Assembly (NCBI RefSeq): GCF_024199795.1 | Contig: NZ_JANADK010000001.1 | Coordinates: 5,828,001 to 5,892,000, forward strand | Length of the DNA: 64,000 nucleotides | Direction of reading: 5' to 3' | Origin: Bradyrhizobium sp. CCGB01 | GTDB taxonomy: Bacteria; Pseudomonadota; Alphaproteobacteria; Rhizobiales; Xanthobacteraceae | Part shown: positions 1 to 8,001 of the stretch, piece after piece | How the letters are laid out: each line of letters starts with the position of its first letter | How positions within the stretch are numbered: the stretch's first letter is position 1 | Position numbers and translations under genes: made by a program | Notes under the pieces: model-generated | What the model saw: only the letters and a program-made list of their open reading frames with translations | What the model was told of the DNA's origin: nothing | Database searches by the model: none

Positions 1-778
1 CTTCGGCGTAGCTAAGGTGAATCTTCCTTAACGTTTCGTAAAATTCTTGCGTGGGCTTCTCGATTTTGAGGCCGAGACTTTCCGCCTCCCGGCGATTCAT
101 CGTGTAATCGTGACTGCCGGAATCGGCGCACAAGAAATCGATGATCTTCTGAGCTTGTTCAGTGTCATTGACCTGTCCGGCTAGGAGCTTTTCGGCCAAG
201 AAACGAATTTGGGCCCGCGATCGAAAAATCTCACCTAGAACCAGCGGATGAACCTTGTTTGAAAGATCGATGATGACCTGTGCAAGCGCACCCTGGTCGA
301 TCACACCAAGATCTTTCCGCGCCGCATCGAGGTAGCCCTTGACCGCCTCAACGCTTACGGGGACGCGAGCTATTTGATTGCCGTACGGCACCTGCGGGCC
401 AAGCGGATGATTGACACTCGGATCGATGGGACCAAGCGCAGCCTGCTTTGTCATAACGATCTTGTGCGCACCTAATGACAGCAGTGTGCCGGCGCTCAGC
501 GCTTTGAGGGGGATCAGTACCTCCAGCTCATCGCAAAATGTCCGGATTAGATTTACCAGGCGCCACGCAACTGAAGTATGACCCCCGTTGGTATGCAGAA
601 GGAGCGAAATACGCTTGGTAGGCCCCAGGCGGTCAAGCAAATCAACGAACAGATCCACGCAATCAGGCGCGATTTGTGTCTCCACTCCCACGCGATCGCT
701 CGTCACGAAGGTTATGACCTTTGTTTCTCGCTCGCGCTCAATCGCCGTATAAATCCTCTTCCGCGCTGCGAAATTCAT
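1..778 (-). CDS. Clp-fold serine protease, SDH/SppA-like (3' end outside window)
   Basis: Incomplete gene: 259 codons from the ATG at 778 run off the left edge without a stop. The protein resembles the serine dehydrogenase proteinase (SDH_sah) branch of the ClpP/crotonase fold. Visible signatures are LLLHTNGGHTS at about residues 58-68 and SAGTLLSLGAHKIVM followed by LGPIDPS, the same layout as the family's SGGT...LGPVDP block, which holds the nucleophile serine. No signal peptide or membrane segment is seen, so it is probably cytoplasmic. Its substrate is unknown. The DNA is about 50% GC by hand count over bases 1-240, clearly lower than the neighbouring core genes, which suggests acquisition by transfer. 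It lies on the 3' side of the tRNA-Arg gene at 995-1071. Confidence 0.8.
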   Translation of the reverse strand, partial: MNFAARKRIYTAIERERETKVITFVTSDRVGVETQIAPDCVDLFVDLLDRLGPTKRISLLLHTNGGHTSVAWRLVNLIRTFCDELEVLIPLKALSAGTLLSLGAHKIVMTKQAALGPIDPSVNHPLGPQVPYGNQIARVPVSVEAVKGYLDAARKDLGVIDQGALAQVIIDLSNKVHPLVLGEIFRSRAQIRFLAEKLLAGQVNDTEQAQKIIDFLCADSGSHDYTMNRREAESLGLKIEKPTQEFYETLRKIHLSYAE

Positions 779-994
779 GAATCAAAATCCCCCGACACTG
801 CCCCTACTTTCACGCGTCGGTTGCAGAGTCAATTAGCAACAAGTGGCTTGCCCCAAGCTGGTGCCCTCGTGCTGCGCCTCGTATCGCGCCGAGCCGCTTT
901 GATTGTATTTGATCCCTTGAAATTGCATTAGATTTTGGCGCGATAGGCGCAGCACGGTCGGCGGGCGAAATACGCGCCAACCCATTGATTTTAT

Positions 995-1071
995 TGGCGC
1001 GCTCGGAAGGATTCGAACCTCCGACCCTCGGAATCGAAATCCGATGCTCTATCCAGCTGAGCTACGAGCGC
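995..1071 (-). tRNA. tRNA-Arg, anticodon UCG
   Basis: Read on the minus strand, a full cloverleaf can be drawn. The acceptor GCGCTCG (1071-1065) pairs with CGAGCGC (1005-999), followed by discriminator G and an encoded CCA (997-995). The D arm is GCTC...GAGC. The anticodon stem TCGGA/TCCGA encloses loop TTTCGAT, giving anticodon UCG, which reads the arginine codon CGA. The T arm GGAGG/CCTTC encloses TTCGAAT. The 3' end points to the low-GC DNA at the left edge of the window. Confidence 0.95.
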
Positions 1072-1179
1072 CCCGGCCCGGATCACGGGCCGTCACCAAA
1101 CGTCACCTGGCGGTGCTGGGCAAGCCAGCGCCGGGCGCGGCGTTCGGATGGGTTCGAATTAGCAGAGAGACTGACCAAT

Positions 1180-1210
1180 AAAAAGCCCTCCCGTCTCGTT
1201 TCGAGACGGG
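1180..1210 (-). terminator. Rho-independent terminator for the gene at 1224-1745
   Basis: A perfect 9-bp stem, CCCGTCTCG (1190-1198) and CGAGACGGG (1202-1210), has a 3-base loop. On the minus strand it is followed by a short spacer and a U run (AAAAA at 1180-1184 on the plus strand). It lies 14 bases beyond the stop codon of the leftward gene. Confidence 0.8.
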
Positions 1211-1223
1211 TCGGAGGCCGCTC

Positions 1224-1745
1224 TCACCAGGTGGAGTTGAAGAGACCGAAATGCGGCTGCTGGGCCACCAGCATCATCGGCCGGCCCTGCTGCGGCGCCG
1301 GATGGGCCCTCACGACCTTGCGCTTGGGCTGCGCCTGGATCTGCGGAACCTGGGTTTGAGGGAGCTGGGCCTGTGCCTGGACTTGCGGCCTGGCCTCGGT
1401 CTTCTTGGCGGCATCGGCCTTCGGGGCCGGCGTGAACTGGGCAAAAGTCTCGCGCACACGCGCCTTGGCCGACATCTCGGCCAGCGCCGGCGACACCGCC
1501 TCCGGCGGCTGCGGCGCAACGACCGCGGCTGTCTTCACGGCGGGCGCGGCAATCGTCGGCTGGCTGGTGTCGAGCACGACACGCTCCGGCAAATGGCGAT
1601 CTGACCGGATCCGGATCAGGGGCTGGTCGTTGCTTGCGGTGGCAACGGCCTGTGCGACCGGTTGCGATGGCAGAACGTAATCTGCCGCGAACAGCAGTGC
1701 GAGCAAGGCTCCACCGACGAAAACGAAATACCTGAAAATGGGCAT
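1224..1745 (-). CDS. hypothetical membrane-anchored or secreted protein
   Basis: A 173-residue protein if it starts at the ATG at 1745 (MPIFRYFVFVGG). A longer frame reaches 1850, but its extra 35 residues look like non-coding translation. The N-terminus has one hydrophobic segment (about residues 4-22), which could be an uncleaved signal anchor. The rest is low-complexity Ala/Pro/Gln sequence with a Gln-rich stretch near residues 120-145 and a basic patch (QPKRKVVRAH). I do not recognise the family. It is probably a periplasmic linker-like protein. A terminator hairpin follows the stop. Confidence 0.6.
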   Translation of the reverse strand: MPIFRYFVFVGGALLALLFAADYVLPSQPVAQAVATASNDQPLIRIRSDRHLPERVVLDTSQPTIAAPAVKTAAVVAPQPPEAVSPALAEMSAKARVRETFAQFTPAPKADAAKKTEARPQVQAQAQLPQTQVPQIQAQPKRKVVRAHPAPQQGRPMMLVAQQPHFGLFNSTW

Positions 1746-1907
1746 TGGCCGCGCTCCGCCCCCCGCATCCCCGCGTGGGCTCTTCGCCTTCAACAGGCGA
1801 TCCTTTGATTGGTTCCTGCACCCGGCCCTAGGTTCAAATGGCAACGCCAAGTTTTTCGACCAAGCCCCGGGGACAGTAACTTTTCCGCTACCGGAGGCTG
1901 CCGGCCC

Positions 1908-2525
1908 TTACGCGCGCCGTGCTGCGACCACCGAACACTTCGCCTGATCGGCGTTAACGTTGATGAAGCCGACAGCGATACGCGCAAAGGTCTTGCGGCT
2001 CTTCATCGTCACCGTGTCGGCAAGCACGCGGCTGCGGTCGGTGAGATGACTGCCATCGCGCCGAGTGAACGCGCAGACAATCTCCAGATCCTTTACGGCA
2101 TAGTCATTGTCGTTTCGCAGCGTGAAGGTCACCAGCGCCTTCGAGCCGAGCCCGCCACGGCGCCAGGTCTGCGATGAAATTCTGAGGCCATCGAGCTCCG
2201 CCGCAGCTGGAGCCTGAGCCTGGGTTATGGGCGAGACCACGGCTGCCGCATCGCCAGGGGTGGCAGGTTCGACGGTCGCCACGTCAGACTTCATCGGCTC
2301 GGCGCTGTTGCCTTTGGAAAGCGGCAGCAACATCCACACGCCGCAGCCGACGATGATCGCCGCCAGTAGCCAGAGCAGGCCTCGGCCAAACGAGACGCTC
2401 GCAATCGTCACGGCCCGCGCGAGGCGCTCGCTGCTCCCGGCGAAACGTCCAAGCCCAATCCGGTCAAACCTGGCTTTCATTGCGCCACCGATCGCGGCCG
2501 ACGCTCGTACGACAGCCTCGGCCAC
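1908..2525 (-). CDS. hypothetical single-span membrane protein
   Basis: 205 residues from a GTG at 2525; an alternative ATG start at 2480 gives MKARFDRIG. One hydrophobic helix (about residues 49-67, GLLWLLAAIIVGCGVWMLL) follows a basic cytoplasmic N-terminus. The C-terminal half is predicted outside the membrane and contains LRNDNDYAVKDLEIVCAF, like proteins that comment on beta-sandwich domains with paired cysteines (ICAFTRRDG-like CAFTR and AKCSVV). The family is not recognised and the role is unknown. It is transcribed away from the glyoxalase-like gene at 2653, with about 127 bases between the two starts. Confidence 0.6.
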   Translation of the reverse strand: MAEAVVRASAAIGGAMKARFDRIGLGRFAGSSERLARAVTIASVSFGRGLLWLLAAIIVGCGVWMLLPLSKGNSAEPMKSDVATVEPATPGDAAAVVSPITQAQAPAAAELDGLRISSQTWRRGGLGSKALVTFTLRNDNDYAVKDLEIVCAFTRRDGSHLTDRSRVLADTVTMKSRKTFARIAVGFINVNADQAKCSVVAARRA

Positions 2526-2652
2526 TGCTTACCCTAATCCAGGAGACGAACTAAGGTTCCCGCAGTTGCGAATCGGCAAGGACGGTGGCGATCACCGGCC
2601 GGGGCCGCTAACATGCGCTGCAACATCGAAGACCCCGTTGGGAGAAAATGAA

Positions 2653-3039
2653 ATGCCAGTCGTCGTCACTTGGGATCACGTCCACCTGCGCAGCCCCGAT
2701 CCGGAGGCCACGGCGGCGTGGCTGCGCGACATCCTCGGCGGCGAGGTCGTGCGCGCGCCGGGACGGATCGACGTGAATCTCGGCGGCGCAAAAATCTTCA
2801 TCGCGCCGCTCGAAGGTGACAACGAAGTCAACCCGCCGCCGCCGCACCCGCATCAGGGCCTCGACCATTTCGGTCTCACCGTGAGGGACATCGACGCCGT
2901 CGCGGCCGAGATCAAGGCCAAGGGCGTCACCTTCACGCGCGAGCCGACCACGATCCGCCCCGGCGTGCGCATCTGCTTCATCCGCGGTCCCGAGGGCATC
3001 TCCATCGAGCTGCTCGAGCGCGACAAGAAATACACCTGA
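2653..3039 (+). CDS. VOC/glyoxalase-fold protein
   Basis: 128 residues. The start at 2653 (MPVVVTWDHVHL) is favoured by GGAG eight bases upstream; the open frame extends further 5' but that part is not protein-like. It has the two beta-alpha-beta-beta-beta modules of the vicinal oxygen chelate fold: WDHVHLRSPDPEATAAW...LGG at the N-terminus and GLDHFGLTVRDIDAVAAEIKAKG in the second half. Candidate metal ligands are the histidines in DHVHL and DHFGL and the glutamate of the terminal ISIELLE. The family includes glyoxalase I, extradiol dioxygenases and bleomycin-binding proteins, and the substrate cannot be told from sequence. It is a single-gene unit convergent with the gene at 3090. Confidence 0.8.
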   Translation: MPVVVTWDHVHLRSPDPEATAAWLRDILGGEVVRAPGRIDVNLGGAKIFIAPLEGDNEVNPPPPHPHQGLDHFGLTVRDIDAVAAEIKAKGVTFTREPTTIRPGVRICFIRGPEGISIELLERDKKYT

Positions 3040-3067
3040 CGCGGCGCCGCATCTGATGTCGCCGAGA

Positions 3068-3091
3068 AGCCGGGCGTGCGTTCGCCCGGCT
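3068..3091. terminator. hairpin between convergent genes
   Basis: A perfect 9-bp inverted repeat, AGCCGGGCG (3068-3076) and CGCCCGGCT (3083-3091), with a 6-base loop lies between the stop at 3039 and the stop of the leftward gene at 3090. It could serve transcription from both sides. There is no clear U run on either strand, so termination by it is an inference. Confidence 0.5.
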
Positions 3092-3581
3092 AAGTCATGC
3101 TACCGGGCATAAAGCAGCGGATGGCGACGCCCGCGTAGCCGTAGATCGGCCAGACCATGGTGCGCCCGACCCGGTTCGGCTCCGAGATGACGGCCTCCTC
3201 CGGCACGTCAACCCAGACGAGCTCCTGCTGCTGGCCGTCGGGCACATGACCCAGGCGCGGGATGCGGACACGATAGTGTCCGTCCTTGCTCTCCCAGTCG
3301 CTGTCCGAGAGCGCCGAGCCGTCGGCATCGGAGCAGCAGGGCCCCTTGCCGCTGCGCAGTCCGTCGAACCATGCCTTCAATTCGGCATTGGTGTTGACGA
3401 ACTGGCCGCGGTCGCGCGCGTGCCCCAAGGGGGCTGCGAGTGCGATCAAGGCCAAGGCGCAAGCGAGGCTCGCCACGCTTCGCCAGCTTGATGCGCCAGT
3501 CTGCCGTTGTGTTTCGCAAATCGTGGGACGCACACTGTACGGACGCGGCTCATCGCCGCCGGAATCGATCCAGTTGCTCAC
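3090..3581 (-). CDS. hypothetical secreted protein
   Basis: 163 residues from a GTG at 3581 with GGAG about ten bases upstream. A hydrophobic segment at about residues 34-53 (VASLACALALIALAAPLGHA) ending in an AxA-like site looks like a signal peptide preceded by an unusually long N-region, so the true start could lie further in. The mature part contains LRSGKGPCCSDADG and DGHYRVRIPRLG and ends with an isolated cysteine. The family is not recognised. It is probably periplasmic. Confidence 0.6.
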   Translation of the reverse strand: MSNWIDSGGDEPRPYSVRPTICETQRQTGASSWRSVASLACALALIALAAPLGHARDRGQFVNTNAELKAWFDGLRSGKGPCCSDADGSALSDSDWESKDGHYRVRIPRLGHVPDGQQQELVWVDVPEEAVISEPNRVGRTMVWPIYGYAGVAIRCFMPGSMT

Positions 3582-3841
3582 GTTTGTCTTGCTCCAGCAC
3601 CCCGCGGCCAGTGCAACAATGGTTATGCATTTCGCGGGCCAACTTGATTCGCAACGACTGGCCTCGCGTCGTGATCAGACCGTCATGGTGGCGTCATAGA
3701 CAAGCTGGGACAACTACGGCTCGCGGCGGCAGGATCGCACCGGCGGTCGGCAAACTGCCGCGTTGCGCGCTTGAACGCGCTTTGGCATAAAAGCCCTACC
3801 GGTTACGCTATTGGGCGATGCTGGCCGGCCTGTGGGACGTT

Positions 3842-4195
3842 ATGAAGAACGGCCTCTATTCGATTCACGTGAACCTGCTCGATGGTCGAGTCGGCAAGGG
3901 CAGCGGCGTAATTCTTTTTCGCGACGGCAAGATTCTTGGCGGCGATGCCTACCTCTATTACACCGGCAGCTACGTGGCGAAGGACAACAACACCTTCAAG
4001 GGCGAGGTGCTGGTGCAACGGCACACCTCGCCTCGGGGCAATGACAATCCGCTGTTCGGCGGCCCGGCGCCGGTCGGCATCGGCGTCAGCGGGACCTACA
4101 CGGATACTCGCGCGGAGATGACGGGAACGGCGCTCGTCGGCAAGGCCAGCCTGATTTTCAACGCCACCCTGCACAAGCTCGCAGAGGCTGACTAG
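3842..4195 (+). CDS. GrlR-like small regulatory-family protein
   Basis: 117 residues from MKNGLYSIHV; an in-frame ATG at 3818 would add eight residues, but GrlR-family proteins begin with this M-K-x-G-I/L-Y-S motif. The layout (GxGSGVILFRDGKILGGDAYLYYTGSY, then FKGEVLVQRH and VGIGVSGTY) matches the lipocalin-like beta-barrel of GrlR, the anti-activator of the LEE type III secretion genes in enteric pathogens. No type III secretion genes are in the window, so the role here is open: it could bind another regulator or a small ligand. Its stop is one base from that of the convergent sensor kinase. Confidence 0.65.
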   Translation: MKNGLYSIHVNLLDGRVGKGSGVILFRDGKILGGDAYLYYTGSYVAKDNNTFKGEVLVQRHTSPRGNDNPLFGGPAPVGIGVSGTYTDTRAEMTGTALVGKASLIFNATLHKLAEAD

Positions 4196-4196
4196 C

Positions 4197-6884
4197 TCAC
4201 TCTGCTGCCTGCTCGAGCGGCGCCGTGCGCGGCAGGATGATCTGGATGCGCGTCCCCTCGCCTGGCTCGGAATCGAGATCGAGCCGCCCGCCGAGCCGGT
4301 TGGTGACGATGCTGTAGACGATGTGCAGTCCGAGGCCGGTGCCGCCCTGATCGCGTCTCGTCGTAAAGAACGGGTCAAATGCGCGGCGGCGAACGTCGAG
4401 CGACATGCCGCAGCCATTGTCGGAGAAGATGATCTCGACATTGTCCTTGCCGGACGCGCGCACCTGGATGTCGATGGTCCCCGGCCGGCCGTCCGGGAAG
4501 GCATGCGCCACCGAATTGAGAAACAGGTTGGTCAGCACCTGGCCGTACGGGCCGGGATAGCTGTTCATGGTCAGCTCCGGTTGGCACTCGACGTTGAGCG
4601 TCAGATTGTGCTTGCGCAGGCCCGGCCGCAGGCTCATCACCACTTGCTCTGTGAGGTCGCCGAGATCGAAGCTGCGCTGGTCCGAGTAGTTGCGGTCGGC
4701 CGCGACCTGCTTGAACGACTGGATCAGCTCGGCGGCGCGGTTCAGATTGGAGACGAGCTGCGAGGACGCATCGCGGCTGGTGTTGAGGAAGTCGTTGAGC
4801 GTGGAGCGACGGAGCTCGCCGCGCTCGACTTCGGAGGTGAACATCGCGGTCTTGCGCTCCAGCGCGGATGCGACCGTGAGGCTGATGCCGACAGGGTTGT
4901 TGACTTCATGCGCGACGCCGGCGACGAGCCGTCCGAGCGCGGCGAGCTTCTCCGCCTCGATCAGCGAGGCCTGGGTCTCGCGCAGGTTGCGCAACGCCGT
5001 CTCGGCGGATTCCTTGGCTTTACGCATCTCCTGCTCGCCGCGCTTGCGCTCGCCGATGTCCAGCGCCACGGTGACGATCCGCTCGATCTCGCCTTCGGCA
5101 TCGAGCAGCGGCAGCTTGTTGACCAGCCATTGCCGCATGTTGCCGGCGGAATCCTTGTACTCCTCCTCGTAGAACCCGAGACCTTTTCGAAGCTTGAGCA
5201 CCCTCTTGTCGCTCTCGTCGGACTTGGCCGCGCCGTAGCGGGACATCAGGTCCGCCGTGGTGCGGCCGAGCGCATCGCCGGGCTCGATGCCGAAGATGCC
5301 GGCCATGTAACGGTTCATCAGCACATAGCGCAGGTCGCGGTTCTTGACGTTGATGACCGCGGGCACGGTGTCGATGACCTGCTGGAGCAGGCGCCGGCCT
5401 TCGGCGATGGCGTCTTCCGCCCGCTTCTGGTCGGTGATGTCGCGCAGCGTACCCTCGTAGCGAACGATGTTGCCCGCCTCGTCCCGTACGCCCGTGGCGC
5501 TGTCGGAAAGCCACAGGATATTGCCGCTGCGCTGGCGCACCTGGTACTCGAACTCGCGCACGATGCCGTCGCGCGCCATCAGCCTCTGATATTCGTCGCG
5601 CGCCTCGGGATGGACGTAGATGGTGTGGGCGATGTCGTTGATGCTGTCGATGAGCTGCTGCGGGCTGTCATAGCCCATCATCCGCGCCAGCGCCGGATTG
5701 GCGTTGAGGAGATCGCCGGCCGGCGTCGTGACATAGATGCCGTCGACCGAACCCTCGAACAGTTTGCGGTAGCTCTCTTCGGCGAGGCGCTGCTCGGTCA
5801 GCGCACGCACTGCGGCTTCGCGCGCGGTGTCGGCCTCCTCCAGCGCACGCCGGAACACTTCGGCCGCGCGCGCGATGTCGCCGATCTCGTTGTCGAGGTC
5901 GGCCGACGGGATCGAGGTGTTCTTCTCGCCGGCTGCAAGCGCGCGGATCGACCGTGCGATCTGGGCGAGCGGGCGGACCGTCCGCCGCACCACGAACCCC
6001 GCCGCGAGAATGCCGATCAGCACGCCGATGGAGCCGAGCGCGATGCTCTGCCACCGCGCCTCCGTCAGCGTGCGGGCGAAGTCGCGCGACAGCACGTGAC
6101 CGCGCCGGGCGCTGACCTCGCGCAGGAGTTCCGTGACGCGGCCGATCAGGCGGCCCTCGGTGCCCAGCACCTCGCGGTCGATATCGGCGATCTGCCGTTC
6201 GCGGACGGCCACGGCCATGATCGCCTCGGCGTAGTCGTTGACGGCCGACTTCAGCTGGCTGTCCGGGATATCCATCGCCCGCATGCTCTGCGCAGCCTGC
6301 TCGGCCGCGGACGGGTTGCGCGCGAGCAGCCCGAGCGCGATCCGGCTCTGCGCCTCCGACAGACGGGAAGCCAGCTCGCGGTCCGCTGTCGCCCCGACGG
6401 CCACGTCGAACCGGTCGCGCAGCGGCGGCAGGCCGGCGAGCAGCTGGGCGCGGCGGTCGATCAGGGTCGAGATCCGCTCGAGGCCGTTGCGGTAGGTCGC
6501 GAGGCGCTCGGTGACCCCGTCGATCATGTCCTGCTGCTCGGGCGCGAGCTCGATACGGGTCTTCTTCAGGATGTCGCTGAGCGTCGAGGCCGCCTCGCCC
6601 ACCTGCTTGAACTGGGTGCCGGCACCGGGATCGGTGACGAAGTCGCGCGCCGCGAGGCGCAGCTCGTTCATGCGGCGGTCGATGTCCTCGGCGAGGTCGC
6701 CGACGCTCTGGAGCCGCTGCAACTCGGCGAAGGTCGTGTCGATGTGCCGGATCGCGATCACGCTCGCCGTCGAGGTGACGATGATCACCGCCAGCACCAG
6801 GAGGAAGCTGCCGAAGGTGAGCTGGCCGATGGAGAGCGAGAATGTTCGCTTTTTCTCAGGGGTCGGCGTCAATTCGGCGGACAT
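4197..6884 (-). CDS. membrane sensor histidine kinase with HAMP and two PAS domains
   Basis: 895 residues. Order: cytoplasmic tail; membrane helix at about 22-45; helical periplasmic sensor at about 46-280; second membrane helix at about 280-302; HAMP at about 303-356; a first PAS beginning near 370 (LFEGSVDGIYVTTPAG) and ending RDITDQKRAED; a second PAS (VINVKNRDLRYVLMN...) ending ALDIGERKRGEQ; a coiled coil; then a dimerisation domain with phospho-acceptor His659 in GVAHEVNNPVG. The ATPase domain has FSDNGCG (G1), FDPFFTTR (F) and GGTGLGLHIV (G2) boxes. It autophosphorylates on histidine and should pass the phosphate to a response regulator, but none is encoded nearby and there is no receiver domain, so it is an orphan kinase. 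The large helical sensor suggests small-molecule or redox sensing, which is an inference. Confidence 0.9.
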   Translation of the reverse strand: MSAELTPTPEKKRTFSLSIGQLTFGSFLLVLAVIIVTSTASVIAIRHIDTTFAELQRLQSVGDLAEDIDRRMNELRLAARDFVTDPGAGTQFKQVGEAASTLSDILKKTRIELAPEQQDMIDGVTERLATYRNGLERISTLIDRRAQLLAGLPPLRDRFDVAVGATADRELASRLSEAQSRIALGLLARNPSAAEQAAQSMRAMDIPDSQLKSAVNDYAEAIMAVAVRERQIADIDREVLGTEGRLIGRVTELLREVSARRGHVLSRDFARTLTEARWQSIALGSIGVLIGILAAGFVVRRTVRPLAQIARSIRALAAGEKNTSIPSADLDNEIGDIARAAEVFRRALEEADTAREAAVRALTEQRLAEESYRKLFEGSVDGIYVTTPAGDLLNANPALARMMGYDSPQQLIDSINDIAHTIYVHPEARDEYQRLMARDGIVREFEYQVRQRSGNILWLSDSATGVRDEAGNIVRYEGTLRDITDQKRAEDAIAEGRRLLQQVIDTVPAVINVKNRDLRYVLMNRYMAGIFGIEPGDALGRTTADLMSRYGAAKSDESDKRVLKLRKGLGFYEEEYKDSAGNMRQWLVNKLPLLDAEGEIERIVTVALDIGERKRGEQEMRKAKESAETALRNLRETQASLIEAEKLAALGRLVAGVAHEVNNPVGISLTVASALERKTAMFTSEVERGELRRSTLNDFLNTSRDASSQLVSNLNRAAELIQSFKQVAADRNYSDQRSFDLGDLTEQVVMSLRPGLRKHNLTLNVECQPELTMNSYPGPYGQVLTNLFLNSVAHAFPDGRPGTIDIQVRASGKDNVEIIFSDNGCGMSLDVRRRAFDPFFTTRRDQGGTGLGLHIVYSIVTNRLGGRLDLDSEPGEGTRIQIILPRTAPLEQAAE

Positions 6885-6930
6885 TTGGCTTTGAGGACCG
6901 GGCTACTGGTAGCCCAATATACGACGTATT

Positions 6931-6960
6931 GCGGCCCCGGGGGAACATGCCTGGGGCCGC
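6931..6960 (-). other. inverted repeat 3' of the EamA gene
   Basis: GCGGCCCC (6931-6938) and GGGGCCGC (6953-6960) form an 8-bp perfect stem with a 14-base loop, in the gap between the EamA stop (7007) and the kinase start (6884). A second short inverted repeat, CAATAT/ATATTG (6962-6967, 6973-6978), is adjacent. There is no U run. They could be a weak terminator for EamA or operator sites for the kinase gene. Confidence 0.35.
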
Positions 6961-7006
6961 CCAATATCCTTAATATTGTGGGCCGACCGCGCTCCTCCCC
7001 TCCCGA

Positions 7007-7921
7007 TCATGACGGTTTGATGCTGGCGGCCCGCCGGGCCGGGATGGTCATGGCGGCGACGCCGAGGACAACGCAGGCAAGGCCGATCCAGGCGGTCCGG
7101 CTCAGGGTCTCGCCGAGGAAGGCGACACTGATGGCGACCCCGATGGGCACGCGCAAGTAAGCCTGCGCGGTGGTGCCGACCGAGCCCAGGGTCTGGATCA
7201 GGCGGAAATAGATCGCGAACGCCGCCGCAGTCGAGAACACGGCCAGCGCGAGCAGCGCCAGCACGGAACTCAGCGACGGCGACAGGGTCCAGGGCTGTTC
7301 GACGATCAGCGAGGCCGGGATCAGCGCTGCCGCGCCTGCCAGCAGCGACCCGGCCGCGGGCGCCATGGGATCGAGGCCCTTGAAGCTGCGGCCGAAGATC
7401 GCGGCGCAGGCGTAGCAGACGGTGGCGGCGACAATGGCCGCCTCCGCGACGAGGCCGCTGCCGATGTCGTGGAAGGCATCGACGCCGACGATCAGCAAGA
7501 TGCCGGCCATCCCGGCGACGACGCCGAACAGTTTTCGCGGGGTCGTCGCCTCGTGCCGGGTCACGACCGCCGTGAGCAGGAAGGTGAAGATCGGCCCAGC
7601 CGAATTGAGGATGGTGGCGAGCGCGGCATCGACATGGCGCTCACCCCAGGCGATCAGCGTCCAGGGGATGACGCTGTTAAGGACGGCCTGGAATGCGAAG
7701 CGCTGCCAGGTCGCGACGTCCGTCGGCATCGTGACGCCCCGCGCCCACATGACGACCAGCAGGAGCACACCGGCTATCGTCGTCCGTGCCGCAATCAACG
7801 TGATCGGCGGAATGGAGGCGACGCCGAGCTTGATGAAGGTGTAGGAGCCGCCCCAGAGCGTTGCCAACGCGACCAGCAGCGCCAGCTCGGCGGCGATGCT
7901 GGTGTCCTGCCGGTTGTCCAT
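7007..7921 (-). CDS. EamA-family (drug/metabolite) transporter
   Basis: 304 residues with about ten hydrophobic helices arranged as two EamA repeats, each of five helices. The N-terminal repeat begins ALLVALATLWGGSYTFIKLGV and the second with AAIVAATVCYACAAIFG. The motif near the end of each repeat (WGERHVDAALATILNSAGPIFTFLL; LRVPIGVAISVAFLGE) is typical of the DMT superfamily, inner-membrane exporters of amino acids, metabolites or drugs. The substrate cannot be predicted. It is a single leftward gene whose start is separated by about 80 bases from the Nudix stop at 8002. Confidence 0.85.
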   Translation of the reverse strand: MDNRQDTSIAAELALLVALATLWGGSYTFIKLGVASIPPITLIAARTTIAGVLLLVVMWARGVTMPTDVATWQRFAFQAVLNSVIPWTLIAWGERHVDAALATILNSAGPIFTFLLTAVVTRHEATTPRKLFGVVAGMAGILLIVGVDAFHDIGSGLVAEAAIVAATVCYACAAIFGRSFKGLDPMAPAAGSLLAGAAALIPASLIVEQPWTLSPSLSSVLALLALAVFSTAAAFAIYFRLIQTLGSVGTTAQAYLRVPIGVAISVAFLGETLSRTAWIGLACVVLGVAAMTIPARRAASIKPS

Positions 7922-8001
7922 GGCGCGCGCTCCGTTCCGTTGTCAGGGACGGAACCTAGCGCGTCCGCGCGCGCCAATACTTCGCTGGATGTCGAAGTGT
8001 T

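Noticed and set aside
6931..6978. Hairpins between the kinase and EamA considered as a riboswitch
   Set aside because: No conserved aptamer pattern could be recognised; only simple inverted repeats are present.
4323..7160. A 945-codon open frame on the plus strand opposite the sensor kinase
   Set aside because: It is a GC-rich antisense shadow: the kinase frame has clear domains, while this frame gives low-complexity His/Arg/Ala sequence without motifs.
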